A stretch of DNA of 64,000 nucleotides from Spiroplasma sp. SV19 (GTDB lineage: Bacteria; Bacillota_I; Bacilli_A; Mycoplasmatales; Mycoplasmataceae). Shown here in pieces: positions 1 through 11,882 of the stretch (its first letter is position 1; every line of letters starts with the position of its first letter). Both the position numbers and the translations under genes were made by a program. The notes below the pieces were generated by a model. That model was not told where the DNA came from. It ran no database searches and saw only the letters and a program-made list of their open reading frames with translations. Location of the stretch: positions 248,001 to 312,000 of the forward strand of contig NZ_CP045455.1 in NCBI RefSeq assembly GCF_030060925.1, in the 5' to 3' direction.

Positions 1-888
1 AATTTATTAGAACAAAGAATGAAAATCTTTGGTGTATATGGTTCAATTTGAAGCCAATTAGGGACATATTTATATAATATTATGCCTTTTATTAAAAAGA
101 CAATTATTGTTAATAGTGCCTTTGATCCAGTAACTGGACAATTAGTGGGAGATAAAATTACAACATTCTTTTATTTAGGAGTAGTTTTCTCAACTGCTGT
201 TGCACAGCCAGGAGAATTAGTATCAGAAATTTTTGCCAGAGCAATTCCATATTCGTTTGCTTTTGGTTCAATTGCTGTTTTATTAGCATATTTTATTGGT
301 GTTCCATTAGGAATTATTTCTGCTAAAAATAAGGAACGTGGGGTTGATAATACCATCAACGCTGGCTCAATTATCTTTTTAGCAATTCCACCGGTCGTCT
401 TAGTGGTGGGTGTTTATTTAATTTCAATTAATGTTTTCTATGCCCATGGATTATTTAGTTCAGGAACTTTTGATACTAAGTTTTGGCCAGTTTTTGCGAT
501 TTTTCTAATGATTACCCCACCAATTGTGATTAATACAAGACGGTATGTTATTGATGAAATGACAGCTGATTATACCAAATTTGCTTTATCAAAAGGGATG
601 ACTAACCGTTATATTTTTTATATTCATATTTTCCGTAATGCTGGAATTCGAATCTTTCGATTATTACCAACTGCTTTTGTAACAACTATTTTTGGGGCAA
701 GTATTTTTGCCGAACAAAACTGAGCAATTCCCGGAATGAGTAAGTTTATTGTTTCTGGGGTAGGAAATAAAGACTCTTTTGTTGTAATGGGATATATTCT
801 TTTAACAGCAACTTCCGGAATTATTACGAGTTTATTAGCAGATATTATTATGGCGGTTTTAGACCCCCGTATAAAATTAACAAAATAA
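1..888 (+). CDS. oppB: Oligopeptide ABC transporter permease OppB (5' end outside window)
   Basis: This is the C-terminal 295 codons of an inner-membrane permease of the peptide ABC importer; the start lies upstream of the window. The reading frame is open from base 1 if TGA is read as Trp (for example at 49). Several hydrophobic helices are visible, as is the EAA-type cytoplasmic loop around 575-650 (ALSKGM, then an RNAGIR segment) that docks on the ATPases. The order oppB-C-D-F-A is the standard operon order, and oppC begins about 13 nt after the stop. Identity is supported by sequence and context; choosing oppB rather than dppB rests on the neighbours. Confidence 0.9.
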
Positions 889-901
889 AGAGAGGAACAT
901 G

Positions 902-1894
902 ATGATGAAAAGAATTACAGATGAAGAATTATTTGATTTTCAAAACTATGATGTTGATAACTTAGATTCAAGTTTATTTGAAATTGTCGGTCCTCAAATC
1001 GAAGAAAATGAACGAATTTCAATTAAATCATATAGTTATTGAAAAGTAGTTGGAAGAATTTTAATTGCTAAAAAAACATTTATTGTTTGTTTATTATTAT
1101 TAATTGCCATTATCTTATTAACAGCAATTGTCCCAATTGGGAAAGTTGCTAATCCATTACCAACTGATTTACCAATTCCAAATTATCAACAACCATTAGC
1201 ACCAAGTGCAACTTATTTATTTGGGTTAGGAATGAATGGGGAAAATTATTGAGATAAAATTTGAATTGGAATGCGTACTACCTTATTATTTACGTTAATT
1301 ATTGCTTTAATTCAAATTTTATTAGGAATTATCATTGGTTCAATTTGAGGATTTTATAAAAAATTTGATATTTTATTTATTGAAATTACTAGATTTTTAA
1401 ATTTAGTACCAACATTAATTTTATGGTTAATTATCATTTTTGCCTTAGGGAAATCAATGATTGTAATTATCTTTGCTGTATCCTTGACGAGTTGGATCAC
1501 TTTAGCTGAAGTTATTCGTGTTCAAATTATCTTAGTTCGTAATACTGAGTATAATATTGCTTCAAAGATGCTAGGAACATCAGGCCCAAAAATTGTTACA
1601 AAAAATATTATGCCGCGTATTTTACCATTAATTATTCAAACTGCATCATTTGCTGTTCCAATGGCAATTGCTATTGATTCAACTTTAAATTATTTTAACT
1701 TTGGCTTTATTCAAGGACGTGAAAATACAACATTAGGGTTTATTCTAAACGAGGTATTAGCGTCAAGTAAGTGACAAGATTTCCCTCATTTATTAATTAT
1801 TCCTGTTTGTTTCATTGCTGGAACATCTGTTTTATTCTTCTTATTTGGGAAAGTATTTGCTGATTCACTAGATCCAAAAAACCATTATAAATAA
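902..1894 (+). CDS. oppC: Oligopeptide ABC transporter permease OppC
   Basis: Second transmembrane subunit of the peptide importer, about 330 aa, the usual OppC length. An N-terminal cytoplasmic segment is followed by a first helix near residues 55-80, a periplasmic-type loop rich in Pro and Asn, and a five-helix permease core. The EAA-type loop lies near 1560-1620 (ASKMLGTSGPK). Three ATG codons stand in tandem at 899, 902 and 905. The AGAGAGGA ribosome site at 888-895 fits 902 or 905 best. Internal TGA codons (for example around 1040 and 1250) code for Trp. Translation is probably coupled to oppB. Confidence 0.92.
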
Positions 1895-1920
1895 AAAAGT
1901 ATTAAAGGAGATATCGCGTT

Positions 1921-3624
1921 ATGAAAAAAGAAATTGTAATTTCAATTAAAAAATTAGTTATAAAATTTAAAACTCGAGCAAATGTTTTAACAGCAATTCG
2001 TAACATTTCATTTGATATTTATGATGGTGAAACATTAGCAATTGTTGGAGAATCAGGAAGCGGAAAGTCAGTAATGACAAAAACTTTTACAAATATGTTA
2101 GAAAATAATGGTTGAATTAGCAATGGTTCAATTGTTTATTCACCATCAACTAATATTCTAACTGATGAGTTAACTTACTTTAAAAAACCTGTTCACTTAG
2201 TTGATTTTCATAAAATTTTATTAGATAGTAGTTTACGAAAAAGTATTGTCAAATATAATAAAAAATTAATTATTAAAACAGAGCAAAAAATTAAAATAAT
2301 CAATAATTTACAATTAGAGACAGTTAAAACAACAATAGCACAATTAAAAGCAAAAGAACAAGAATTAAAACAGCAAATTAATTTTACGCATTCAAATCGT
2401 TTAAATAATAAATTAGTAAAAATTAGTGACCAAATTAAAAAACTTATGAAACAACAAGCAATGTTACTAGATTCAGATCTTAAAGCAAAAAATATTGAAT
2501 TATTACAAAGTCGAATTACTGATTATACTAATGAAATTAATAAAATGAAAAATTTAACATGAGCAGAAAAGTATTTATTAAATAAAAATATGTTGTTTTT
2601 AAAAAAATATTTTGAAACACAAATCATTCCAACTGATGAAGAATTTAAAAAAATTGCAACTTATTTTAAGAAGACAACTTTTACTGATGGGGTTCGTTAT
2701 CGGATTAATAAAATGAATCTTTTAATGCTACAACAACAGCCATTAAATGATCGTGATTTTAACAATTTGTGAGAGGAATGAAATTTAATTAAAAACTTTT
2801 GTTTTATTAATAAATTAAAAGCTGCAAAACAAATTAGTAAATTACGAGGTCAAACAATTGCAACGATTTTTCAAGACCCAATGACATCTTTAAATCCATT
2901 ATTATCTGTTGGGTTTCAAATATCAGAAGTATTACGAAAACATCGTAAGTTTTCTCGCTCAGCAGCAAAGAAACTTGCGATTGAATTATTAGAAAAAGTT
3001 GGAATTCCAAATGCGAAAAAACGTTACCATGATATTCCTGGGATGTATTCTGGTGGAATGCGTCAGCGAGTTGTTATTGCGATTGCGTTAGCTTGTCAAC
3101 CAAAGGTGCTAATTTGTGATGAACCAACAACAGCCCTGGATGTTACAATTCAAGCGCAAATTTTAGATTTAATTAAAGAATTACAAAAAGAGTATAAATT
3201 TACGATAATTTTTATTACTCATGACTTAGGTGTTGTCGCTAATATCGCAGATCGTGTCGCTGTAATGTATGCGGGGCAAATTATTGAATATGGAACTGTT
3301 AATGAAATCTTTTTCAATCCAAAGCATCCTTATACATGAGCGTTATTATCTTCGTTACCACAATTTGGAGAAAAGGGCGAAGAACTTTATTCAATTCCTG
3401 GTTCACCACCATCGTTATACGCGAAAGTTTATGGTGACCCTTTTGCACCACGAAATCAATATGCGATGAAAATTGATTATTTGTTAGAACCACCAATGTT
3501 TAAAGTAACTGAAACTCATTATGCAAAAACATGATTATTAGATCCACGAGCAACGAAAGTGGAAAAACCAAAACAATTGCGCCAGTTGGAAGAACTTAAA
3601 AATGATGCAAAGGTAGGTGATTAA
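1921..3624 (+). CDS. oppD: Oligopeptide ABC transporter ATPase OppD with large insertion
   Basis: First ATPase of the importer. Walker A GESGSGKS is at residues 43-50, the Q-loop FQDP near 318, the signature SGGMRQR near 376, Walker B LICDEPTTALD near 398-408 and the switch His in ITHDLG near 434. The protein is about 567 aa, whereas family members are usually 330-360. The excess is a Lys/Gln/Ile-rich, probably coiled-coil insertion of roughly 200 residues between Walker A and the Q-loop. AAGGAG precedes the ATG. The C-terminal part carries the oligopeptide-transporter tail with HPYTW. Similar insertions are known in mollicute Opp ATPases; their role is not settled. Confidence 0.93.
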
Positions 3625-3625
3625 A

Positions 3626-5845
3626 ATGAATCAGAACGAACAAGAGCAATTTATTATGGTTCGCGATTTGTTAATTCAATTTCGCCAAAAAAATAAGAAA
3701 GTAAATGCCGTTAAAAGAGCAAATTTTGATATTTATCGGGGAGAAATTTTTAGTATTGTTGGAGAATCAGGAAGTGGTAAAACAACAATTGGTCGTGCGA
3801 TTGCGGGAGTTCAAGCTATTAAAGATGGAACTGTCTATATGGAACGACGAGTAATACAGGGAAAACCACCACAATTGTATAAAATTAATTTACATATTAA
3901 TGAACAATTTCGTCTTTTAAAAAATAATAATATGTTATTAAATAAAAATCTGAGTAATTATATTAATAATTTAAAAATTAGTTATTATCGCTATTTTGAG
4001 AATAAACACTATATGATTAGTACAAAGGAATTAATTCCTTATGAAACAAATAAGCATTTAATTACAAGTGATGCTACTTTAAGTAACATTGATTTATTAA
4101 ATTTTAATCATAGTAAACATCAATTTGCATTAGTAAAAGAAATGTATGAAAATAATCTAATTTTATTAAAAGAAATTTTAAAAAATTACCAACGAATTTT
4201 ACGATTTGTGAACAATTTACACGAATGAATTCCATCCCTGTCGTTGGAATTAGAAATCGAAATTAAAATGCGGGTACAAGAAAATATTGAAATTATTGAA
4301 GGATGTATTTTATTAGGACATCAAATTTATAAAATTCTTTTAAAATTAGATCAAATTCGAAATGAATTAAAAACTAACTTTGTTCTTACACAAACAAAAA
4401 AGTATTATGATCAATCGTTTCAAGAATTAGCAAAATTATTACCAGTCCATGATGAATTATTAACTAATGTTAAAAATATTGCTAAAAACCAGCGAAAAGC
4501 TTTTATTCTTTTTGTGCCAATATCAAAACGAGTGAAATATATTTTTGCTTATAACAAACGTTATAATGTTTTTAAAAAAGATTTTGAAAAGGAATACTTG
4601 AAGCAGTTAAAAAAGTTGCAATTAGATCCAATAGCAAATGGTCAAGCAATTATTACTTTGCAAGAAAAATATGCTAATAGTTTATTAAAAACATCAATTT
4701 CAGCAACTGCTTGTGCTAACTTATTAGCAGCAACTGATTTTAAAGCAACATTAATTGCTTTATCCGATGCTGAGTGTAGTCCGGTATTAAAAGATAGTTT
4801 AACAGCAATAACAGATAAGACGCAATTACAAACAACATTACGTGATTTATCTTATTTGGCAAGACATGGGGTTTTTCGTGACCAAGAAACAATTAAGTTG
4901 TATTATTCATGAATTCAAAAAGAATACAAATATTCAAGAGCTGAGATTAATGATTCAAATCGGTTATTAGATTTATTGGATTTACCATTAATTGATGAAA
5001 TTGTTAAAGAGGCTGAACTTTTTAAATTACCAACTCATCGCGAAAATCGTCAACAGAAGAAAAAGATTCAAATGATTTTTCAAGATCCATCTTCATCATT
5101 AAATGACCGCATTTCTGTTGCCGAAATTGTTGGAGAAGGGTTAACTAATTTTCCTGAATTATATAAAAATGATGAAGCGCGAAATTTATACTTAAGTTAT
5201 TATAATAGTAATTTAGGCAAAAATGAAACACCATTAACACTAGAAAAAGTTAATGATAAAAATGTAAAGAATTTTTTAATTTTAAATATTTTAAAAGAAG
5301 TTGGTTTATTACCAGAACACTTATCACGTTATTCTCATGAGTTTTCAGGAGGACAACGTCAACGGATTGGGATTGCACGGGCTTTAATTATGAAACCACA
5401 ATTTATTATTGCTGATGAACCAATTTCAGCGTTAGATGTTTCTATTCGTGCACAAGTTTTAAATTTATTAAAAAAATTTCAGCAAAAATATAATTTAACT
5501 TATATTTTTGTTGCCCATGATTTATCTGTTGTGCGTTTTATTGCTGATCGAATTGCTGTGATTTATCATGGTCAATTAGTAGAATTAGCTCCAGCAGAAG
5601 AATTATTTGCTAATCCATTGCATCCTTATACGCGTGCGTTATTATCAGCAATTCCGCTACCTAATCCAAATTATGAAAAAGAAAAAGTTCATTTTATTTA
5701 TGAACCAGAAAAAGAACATTGAGATTATTTATTTGATTTACCAGAGTTTACTGAAATTAAAACAGGGCATTATTTATTTGGTAATTCCCGTGAAGTTGCG
5801 GCAGCAAAAGTTAAAATTGCTGGAGCAAAAAGTAAGGAGGCATAA
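3626..5845 (+). CDS. oppF: Oligopeptide ABC transporter ATPase OppF with very large insertion
   Basis: Second ATPase of the importer. Walker A GESGSGKT is near residue 46, the Q-loop [10 protein letters not shown] near 486, the signature SGGQRQR near 573, Walker [12 protein letters not shown] near 594-604 and the switch His in VAHDLS near 630. Total length is about 739 aa, more than twice the usual 310-330. About 400 helix-rich residues separate Walker A from the Q-loop. The ATG at 3626 follows the oppD stop by one base, so translation is probably coupled. GTG at 3617 is an alternative start. The frame stays open only with TGA as Trp (4226, 4910, 5719). Confidence 0.93.
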
Positions 5846-5848
5846 ACT

Positions 5849-8023
5849 ATGTTAAAGAAGAAATTAGCGCTTTTTGCAAGTTTAACGACAATTACAACTG
5901 TGACCCCTTTGGTCGTATCATGTGGAATTAGTTTAGATCGCTTAGCGAATCGTTTAAATTATGATAATGTTTTTCGTTCTATTTTTAAATTTCCTTTAAC
6001 ATCATGATCAAACGGAACAACAATTCAAGGAGAAGACAACAAAATTTTAGCAGATTTAGTGGGAACATTAGTGGCAACTGATAAATATAATCGGAGTTTT
6101 GGTGATATTGCTGTTCAAGCCGATAAAACATCAAAATATGTTGGTCAGCCAAATGCTGATCAGAGTGAATGAAAATATAAAATTTCACCACAAGCAAAAT
6201 GATTTGATTATCGTGGTAATTTTCAACGCCAAATTAAGGCAAGTGATATGATTAATACAGCTAAGTTTGTTTTATTTCCAAAGAACTTATCATCAACAGC
6301 AGGAATCTGACGAACTTTCATTGCGGGAGCGCAAGAAATTTGAGAGCATTTTCAAACTGGTAGTTATAAACCAGATTATTATAATGATCCAATTTGAAGC
6401 AAATTAGGAATGAGTGTTAATTCAGCTGATGATGAAATTACAATTAAATTAACAAAATCAGCCGAGTATTTTGATACTTTAATGACTTATTTGGCTTTTG
6501 CCCCAATGCCAGAAAAAGCAGTCTTGCAAGGCTATAATTATGGGACAAACTTTAAAAATATTTGATATTCAGGAGCATATTTAGTTGAAAAATATGGCTC
6601 AACTTCACAAATTTTATTACGTAAAAATCCCGAATATCGTTATGCTAAATTAACGTATATTGATAAATTAAATTATACATATTTAGCAAATAATGATGTT
6701 TCTCGTGAACGGGTATTATTTGAATCAGGAGATGTTAATGATTTTATTGTTCAACCAACTGATACCAATGGGTGAGGAAAATATGTTGGTCCTAATCCAG
6801 CTAATCCAACTTTTAGTGGTGCTTCAAGTATTATTAATCCTGATCCAATAACTTTCACAATAACGTTTAATTATGCTAATACTGATATCTTAAAAAATAA
6901 TAATAGTTTGGCGAAACAAGCGCTGAATGCTAGTAAAGCATTACAATATGATAAACTTCGAAAATATTTAGTCACACATTTAGACCGCAGTAAGTTTGTT
7001 AAATACTATTCAGAAGCCTTAGATGATTCGCCAACATCAAAATTTTTGCGAAATGTTTATACGGCTCGTTATTTTATTAAAAATGGGAATGTTGATTATG
7101 CGAACTATGTAGAAGCAGAATATGCTAATAAATATTTAAATGGTGATGTGCAAGCAAGTAGCCAATTATTAAAAGATGGTAGTGATGCCTTGTATCTTAA
7201 CCAAGATTTATTAAAAAATGATAAAAATATTTTAGATGAGATTCGAGCTTGGTTACAACAAAACATTGGTTCATCAAGTGTTGAACTACGCTTTTTGATG
7301 AATGGGGCCGGAACTTTAACAAATAATCGTTTTTTATTAAATATGATTGATTCGTTTAATGCGGAAAATAATGTAATTAAAATTATTCCTGACATTACTG
7401 TTGATGCAACTGAATATATTAGTCGAACAAAAAAAGCCGATTGAGATATCTTTGTTGGTGGATGATCACCAGACTATGTTGATCCATATAGCTATTTACA
7501 TACATTTTCCCTTGGCGGTGATTTACAATATTATTCAGGAACATCACGAATCTTTAGTGATTTAAAATTAGAAAATAATCGTGCTCCTGAGTTTGCTGAC
7601 ATTGTCAATAAATTAAATAATCCATACTGAAATCATTTAAAATCAACAAACGCAATTGAAAGTTTTTATAATATTTTTAAAAATTATACAAACCAAATTG
7701 CAGATGCTGATCATATTACTGACCCAAAATTATTAACTAAGCGATATGAAAGTTTTGCCAAAGCAGAGTTTAATTCAATTTATACTGATTTTATGTTTAT
7801 TCCTACTTATGTTCCTAATGGTTCATATCAAATTCGGATTTCATATGTTACACCACGAACACAAATTACTGTTGGCTATGGAAGCTCAAAATATAAGCAC
7901 TGAGGGATGGAATTAAATCCGTACTTATTAACAAAACGTGAACGACAAATTATTGAAACACGATATCAACAACAATTAGCAATTATTCAAACTGATTATG
8001 CTGCTTTTAGGGAGGATTATTAG
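5849..8023 (+). CDS. oppA: Oligopeptide-binding lipoprotein OppA
   Basis: Substrate-binding lipoprotein of the Opp importer, about 724 aa. A strong AAGGAGG sits 8 nt before the ATG. The N-terminus is Lys-rich, then hydrophobic, with lipobox VVSC at residues 25-28 followed by GIS, so it should be anchored by a lipidated Cys. The mature part has the length and aromatic-rich character of family 5 solute-binding proteins, with many TGA-encoded Trp. It follows oppF directly and ends one base before the next lipoprotein ATG. It is longer than most bacterial OppA (about 540-600 aa), which fits mollicute versions. Confidence 0.85.
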
Positions 8024-8024
8024 A

Positions 8025-8675
8025 ATGAAAAAGTTATTAACAATGTTTAGTGCTTTAACAATGATTAGTGCTCCAATAACAGCTGTTAGTTGTGGTAATT
8101 TTGAAACGCGTGATCGTAGTAAAATTTCATTAGCGCTCTTTAAGACACAACTAGCATTAGTTCCTGTCTTTGATCCTCAAAATACTATCACAACCGTAAC
8201 TGAAACAATTTTTCAAAATGCAATTTATGGGGCGTTAGAAACAAATGAGTATCGTGGGGAAGTGGCTAGTAAGGAATTAGAATTTACTTATTATCAACAA
8301 GGAACAACACCAAGTAGTTGAACTGATTTAAAGTGACAACCAACAACGGGTGGTGGTGAAAAAACATCCTTAATTAAGGTCAAGATTGCTGCGAGTGCTA
8401 CCAGTATCCATTTTGCTGATGCAACAGAAATTATTACAACGGCATTGTATCGGACACAACCAGTTTATTTAGCAACAATTAAGTTTAATTATGAAGAAAA
8501 GACTTTAAAGCCTTTACCAGCAACAGCAATGATGCAATATTTTGCTATTTTAAATCCAACATTTTATTTTACAACGCGTCATTTTGACATTAAAAAAACA
8601 GCAACGGAAGTTGAAATTGCGGCAGTTCCAAGTTCAGAACGTTATGTTGGTAAAAATGTTATTACTTTCAGTTAA
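8025..8675 (+). CDS. Second, short lipoprotein of the opp operon
   Basis: About 216 aa with a clear lipoprotein signal (MKKLLTMFSALT, then lipobox TAVSC). It starts one base after the oppA stop, with a GGGAGGA ribosome site inside oppA. The segment after the Cys (LALFKTQLALVPVFDPQN) resembles the start of a family 5 binding protein, but the protein is less than a third of the expected length and ends before a terminator-like hairpin. It may be a truncated OppA duplicate or an accessory lipoprotein. I infer surface location; its function is unknown. Confidence 0.75.
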
Positions 8676-8685
8676 CAAAGTAAAC

Positions 8686-8720
8686 GGTGCACTTCAAACC
8701 ATGAATTAGCACCTTTTTCT
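8686..8720 (+). terminator. Probable terminator of the opp operon
   Basis: GGTGC (8686-8690) pairs with GCACC (8709-8713) around an 18-nt loop and is followed by a T-rich run. The stem is short, so this is a moderate call. Confidence 0.45.
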
Positions 8721-8845
8721 TTTTTAAAATATAAAGTGTAACAAATAGACAAAAGAAAATTTTAGCAAATTTTCTTGCTGTCTTTATTTCTTGCTAAAAT
8801 TAGGTTATAATTATGGAAACAATAAAATAGAGAAGGAAGAATAAA

Positions 8846-9403
8846 ATGATTAGTGTAAATGATTTTCGACCAGGATTAACGTTTCAATATGAAGGTAATA
8901 TTTATGCGGTAATTGAAGCACAACATTCAAAGTCAGGGCGTGGGCAAGCGCATGTCAAAGCAAAAGTAAAAAATCTGCGGAGTAATGCGACAACTACAAT
9001 TACCTTTACGGGAGGCGATAAGGTTGAAAAAGCAATGATTGATAAGGTTGAGATGCAATATTTATATGATGATGGAGCAAATATTATTTTTATGGATACC
9101 CAGAGTTATGAACAATTAGAAGTTCCATCAAACAGTTTGATATGAGAAAAAAACTTTTTAAAAGAAGGCGTAATGGCTTCTGTAACAAAATATGATGGCG
9201 AAGTTTTAGGAATTATTTTACCAGATAAAGTTGATTTAACAATCACTGAAGCTGAAGCAGCAGTGAAGGGAGATACTAGTTCTGGTGCTATGAAAAAAGC
9301 GGTTTTAGAAACTGGTTTAGAGTTACAAGTACCATTATTTATTAAAGAGGGAGAATTAATTACTGTTTCAACAAGTGATGGTAAATATTCTGGTCGTGCA
9401 TAA
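8846..9403 (+). CDS. efp: Translation elongation factor P
   Basis: EF-P relieves ribosome stalling at polyproline stretches. The protein is 185 aa, normal length, with KOW-like domain I, OB domains II and III and the C-terminal SDGKYSGRA tail. A TATAAT -10 at 8806-8811 and an AGAAGGA ribosome site precede it. The domain I loop tip reads SKSGRGQAH, so an Arg stands where most bacteria carry the modified Lys. The neighbour downstream is an Asp23/Gls24-like gene, as in Firmicutes. One TGA (near 9143) codes for Trp. Confidence 0.95.
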
Positions 9404-9434
9404 AAACTAAAACAAATATAAGGAGCGATTAAAA

Positions 9435-9740
9435 ATGACTAATAATTTTAATGAATTAACAATTGATAGTAATCACCGTGGTAGTATTATTGTGAGTTTA
9501 TTAACAATTAAAAAAATTATTTTATATTCAATTCGAGAGATTACACACCAATATTTTATTGATAAAGTTGAATGTCGAATGATTGATAATTCAATTTTAC
9601 ATATTTATATTAGTGGAAAAATATTACATGAAGAGGGATTAAATCAGTTAACAGAAGAAATTAATGAAGCAATTATGAAAGAATTAAGTTATTCCTTACA
9701 AATTAAACCAAAAAACATTAGTATTGCTTATCATCATTAA
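9435..9740 (+). CDS. Asp23/Gls24 family small protein
   Basis: 101 aa, starting 31 nt after efp with its own AAGGAGCG ribosome site. The pattern fits Asp23/Gls24 (YqhY-like) proteins: an N-terminal NHRGSIIVS strand, a middle VECRMIDNSILHIYI strand and a C-terminal helix. In Firmicutes such a gene lies just downstream of efp, which supports the call. It is probably cytoplasmic and may be linked to membrane lipid homeostasis; that role is inferred from relatives, not seen here. Confidence 0.6.
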   Translation: MTNNFNELTIDSNHRGSIIVSLLTIKKIILYSIREITHQYFIDKVECRMIDNSILHIYISGKILHEEGLNQLTEEINEAIMKELSYSLQIKPKNISIAYHH

Positions 9741-9787
9741 TATTTAATAATTTTTGTTAATGGGGGAAAAGTAGACTTATTATTTAT

Positions 9788-9812
9788 GAAAATCTTTGAA
9801 TTTTCTTTTTTT
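9788..9812 (+). terminator. Weak terminator after the Gls24-like gene
   Basis: GAAAAT (9788-9793) and ATTTTC (9800-9805) form a short stem followed by seven T. The intergenic stretch 9741-10023 otherwise holds only the permease promoter. Confidence 0.45.
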
Positions 9813-9871
9813 ATTATTAAGATAATATTTTTTAAGCGATCTAACGGTTTAATTTTTTTTCTGGTCCTTGC

Positions 9872-9899
9872 TTGCATTTTCATTTCAGATGGTTATAAT
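9872..9899 (+). promoter_or_regulatory. Promoter of the amino-acid permease
   Basis: TTGCAT (9872-9877), a 16-nt spacer and TATAAT (9894-9899) match a vegetative promoter. A second TATAAT at 9947-9952 may give a shorter leader. Confidence 0.6.
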
Positions 9900-10023
9900 T
9901 ACACTTAAATTATTTAATTTAGAAAAAACTTAAATAATTTGAATGTTATAATTTAATTTTTATGTAAATATCATCAATTAAATATTAACACTGTTTTTTA
10001 ACTAGAAAGGAAAAAACTATTTT

Positions 10024-11808
10024 ATGCTTAAAAAAGAACAAAACAAAAAATTTAGTTTGGCGGATTTTGTTTGATTAGGCTTTAATTATACTGTTGGAAT
10101 TAGTTTTATCGGTAATTTTGCTATTTTAGCAAATATTTCAGAACCTGATTCAATTGGTATTCATACTGTATGGTTATTTGCAGTGGAAGGACTAATTGCT
10201 GGAATATGTGCCTGGGCATTTGCTAAAATGGCACGAGTTCATCATTCAAACAATAATGGAGCCTCGTACATTTATGTTCGAACAACTTTCGGAAAATTTT
10301 GAGGAATTTTTGTTGCTTTTATGCAATATGTTTCATTACCATTTTTAATTACAATTCAAGTAATGATGTTGATTCGTGGTTCATTTGGAGCAGATTGAAT
10401 TTCACAAGTTAATCCTGATGGAAGTGTTAGCGTTCCGTGATATGCTGCTGATTGAGGGTCATTTGGGGACTTATGATTAGATTTTATTGGAATTGCCATT
10501 TATATGTCAGCAGCAGCAATTATCTTTGGGGGAATTAAATTATATAAAAAATTAGCGAATGGAACAGGAATTATTAAATGAATTACCGCTGGTTTTTTAA
10601 TTCTTGCGGGTTTAGTTTTAGCTGTTCAACATGGTGGGGAAAACTTAAGTTATTGAGGACACAATACTAAGTTTTCGTTACCAGGATTTGTGAAAGCGTT
10701 TAATTTTTGCTTTTTCTTCTTTGCTGGTTTTGAAGTTTTCTCAACCGCAGGACGAAATATTAGTAATCCAGAAAAAAATATTGGACGAGGTATTATTTTA
10801 ATTATGTTAATTAGTACCATTTTCTATATTGTTATCTCAATTATTTTCTTTGCTGGTTTTACAAAATTTGTCCAAAATATGAATATGGGGACGTGAAGTT
10901 TAGGCTTTAGTAATAAAATCATTTTATACGGAGGTCCCATTATTATGATTATTAGTGCGCTGGCGTTAAAAGTTAATGTTGCAATGCAGAATGCCCTGTA
11001 TGGTGGAACTTCGTTACAGCCATTATCAACGGAAGGATATTTACCAGATCGATTACGGAAACTAAATAAAGATGGTTTACCAGTACGTGCTTCAATTTTA
11101 AATCTGGTAATTACTAGTTTAATGATTTTTATTTGATTAGCAATTCCTGATATTATTAAAGGAGTTAGTTTAACAAAAGATTTTGGGTTTATGGCAACGC
11201 CAGCTCAAGCAATGACATATAAACAGCCGTTTGATATTTCATCATTAACAGAAGCTTCTTCAGCGATTACGATTTTTATTTATGCAATGGTAATTGCGGT
11301 TGCGTTAAAATTAGCATATCAACAAAAAATTAAAATGCGGATATGAGAACATATTGCTTTTCCAATTGTATTTATTATTTTATGCTTTGTCTTTGTGTGA
11401 CATTATTATAGTTTAATTAATAATATTGTTTCAACAACAGGAACTAAACATGAAAGTGCAATTATTGGTACAGCAATTGAATTAGCCTTTGTTGGCTTCT
11501 CGATTAGTTTTGCTACGGTTTGATATTTTACCTATTATCGTCAAAAATATTTACGCCGGATGAAAGAACGCCCTGAATTACAAGCAAAATTGGATGCTGA
11601 ATTTGAAGTAACAGATGATTGAAAATATGTTTCATTAGAAATTCGTAATGAAATTAAGTATTATTTAAAGCGGAATCAGGCCTTATATCAAAATCACAAC
11701 AATCCTAATTACCAAGATGCTAAACATATGCTAAGTGAATTAGACAATGTTTTTGATAAATATAGGCAACTTGAAGCTGCTGAAGATGCCGAAGAACATG
11801 ATCAATAA
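10024..11808 (+). CDS. APC-superfamily amino-acid permease
   Basis: Integral membrane amino-acid transporter of about 594 aa with roughly 12-14 hydrophobic helices. The N-terminal segment FNYTVGISFIGNF matches the unwound helix 1 of APC permeases. The FFAGFEVFSTAGRNISNPEKN segment near residues 235-255 is the typical helix 6 region with the following PEKN loop. A long charged cytoplasmic tail starts near residue 510 and contains DDWKYVSLEIRNEIKYY. AGAAAGGAA precedes the ATG. It stands alone between its promoter and a terminator. Substrate cannot be read from sequence. Confidence 0.85.
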
Positions 11809-11810
11809 AA

Positions 11811-11840
11811 CAATTTAACAATAGTTAAGTTGTTTTTCTT
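11811..11840 (+). terminator. Terminator of the permease gene
   Basis: CAATTTAAC (11811-11819), loop AATA, GTTAAGTTG (11824-11832) with one G-T pair, then TTTTTCTT. It overlaps the upstream region of udk, whose -10 is probably TATACT at 11846-11851. Confidence 0.75.
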
Positions 11841-11882
11841 TGTGTTATACTAACATTAGAGCACCATTGGAGGGTTTAAATC

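Noticed and set aside
9788-9812. Hairpin as a regulatory element of the permease
   Set aside because: A short stem followed by T fits a simple terminator of the upstream gene, and the permease promoter lies downstream.
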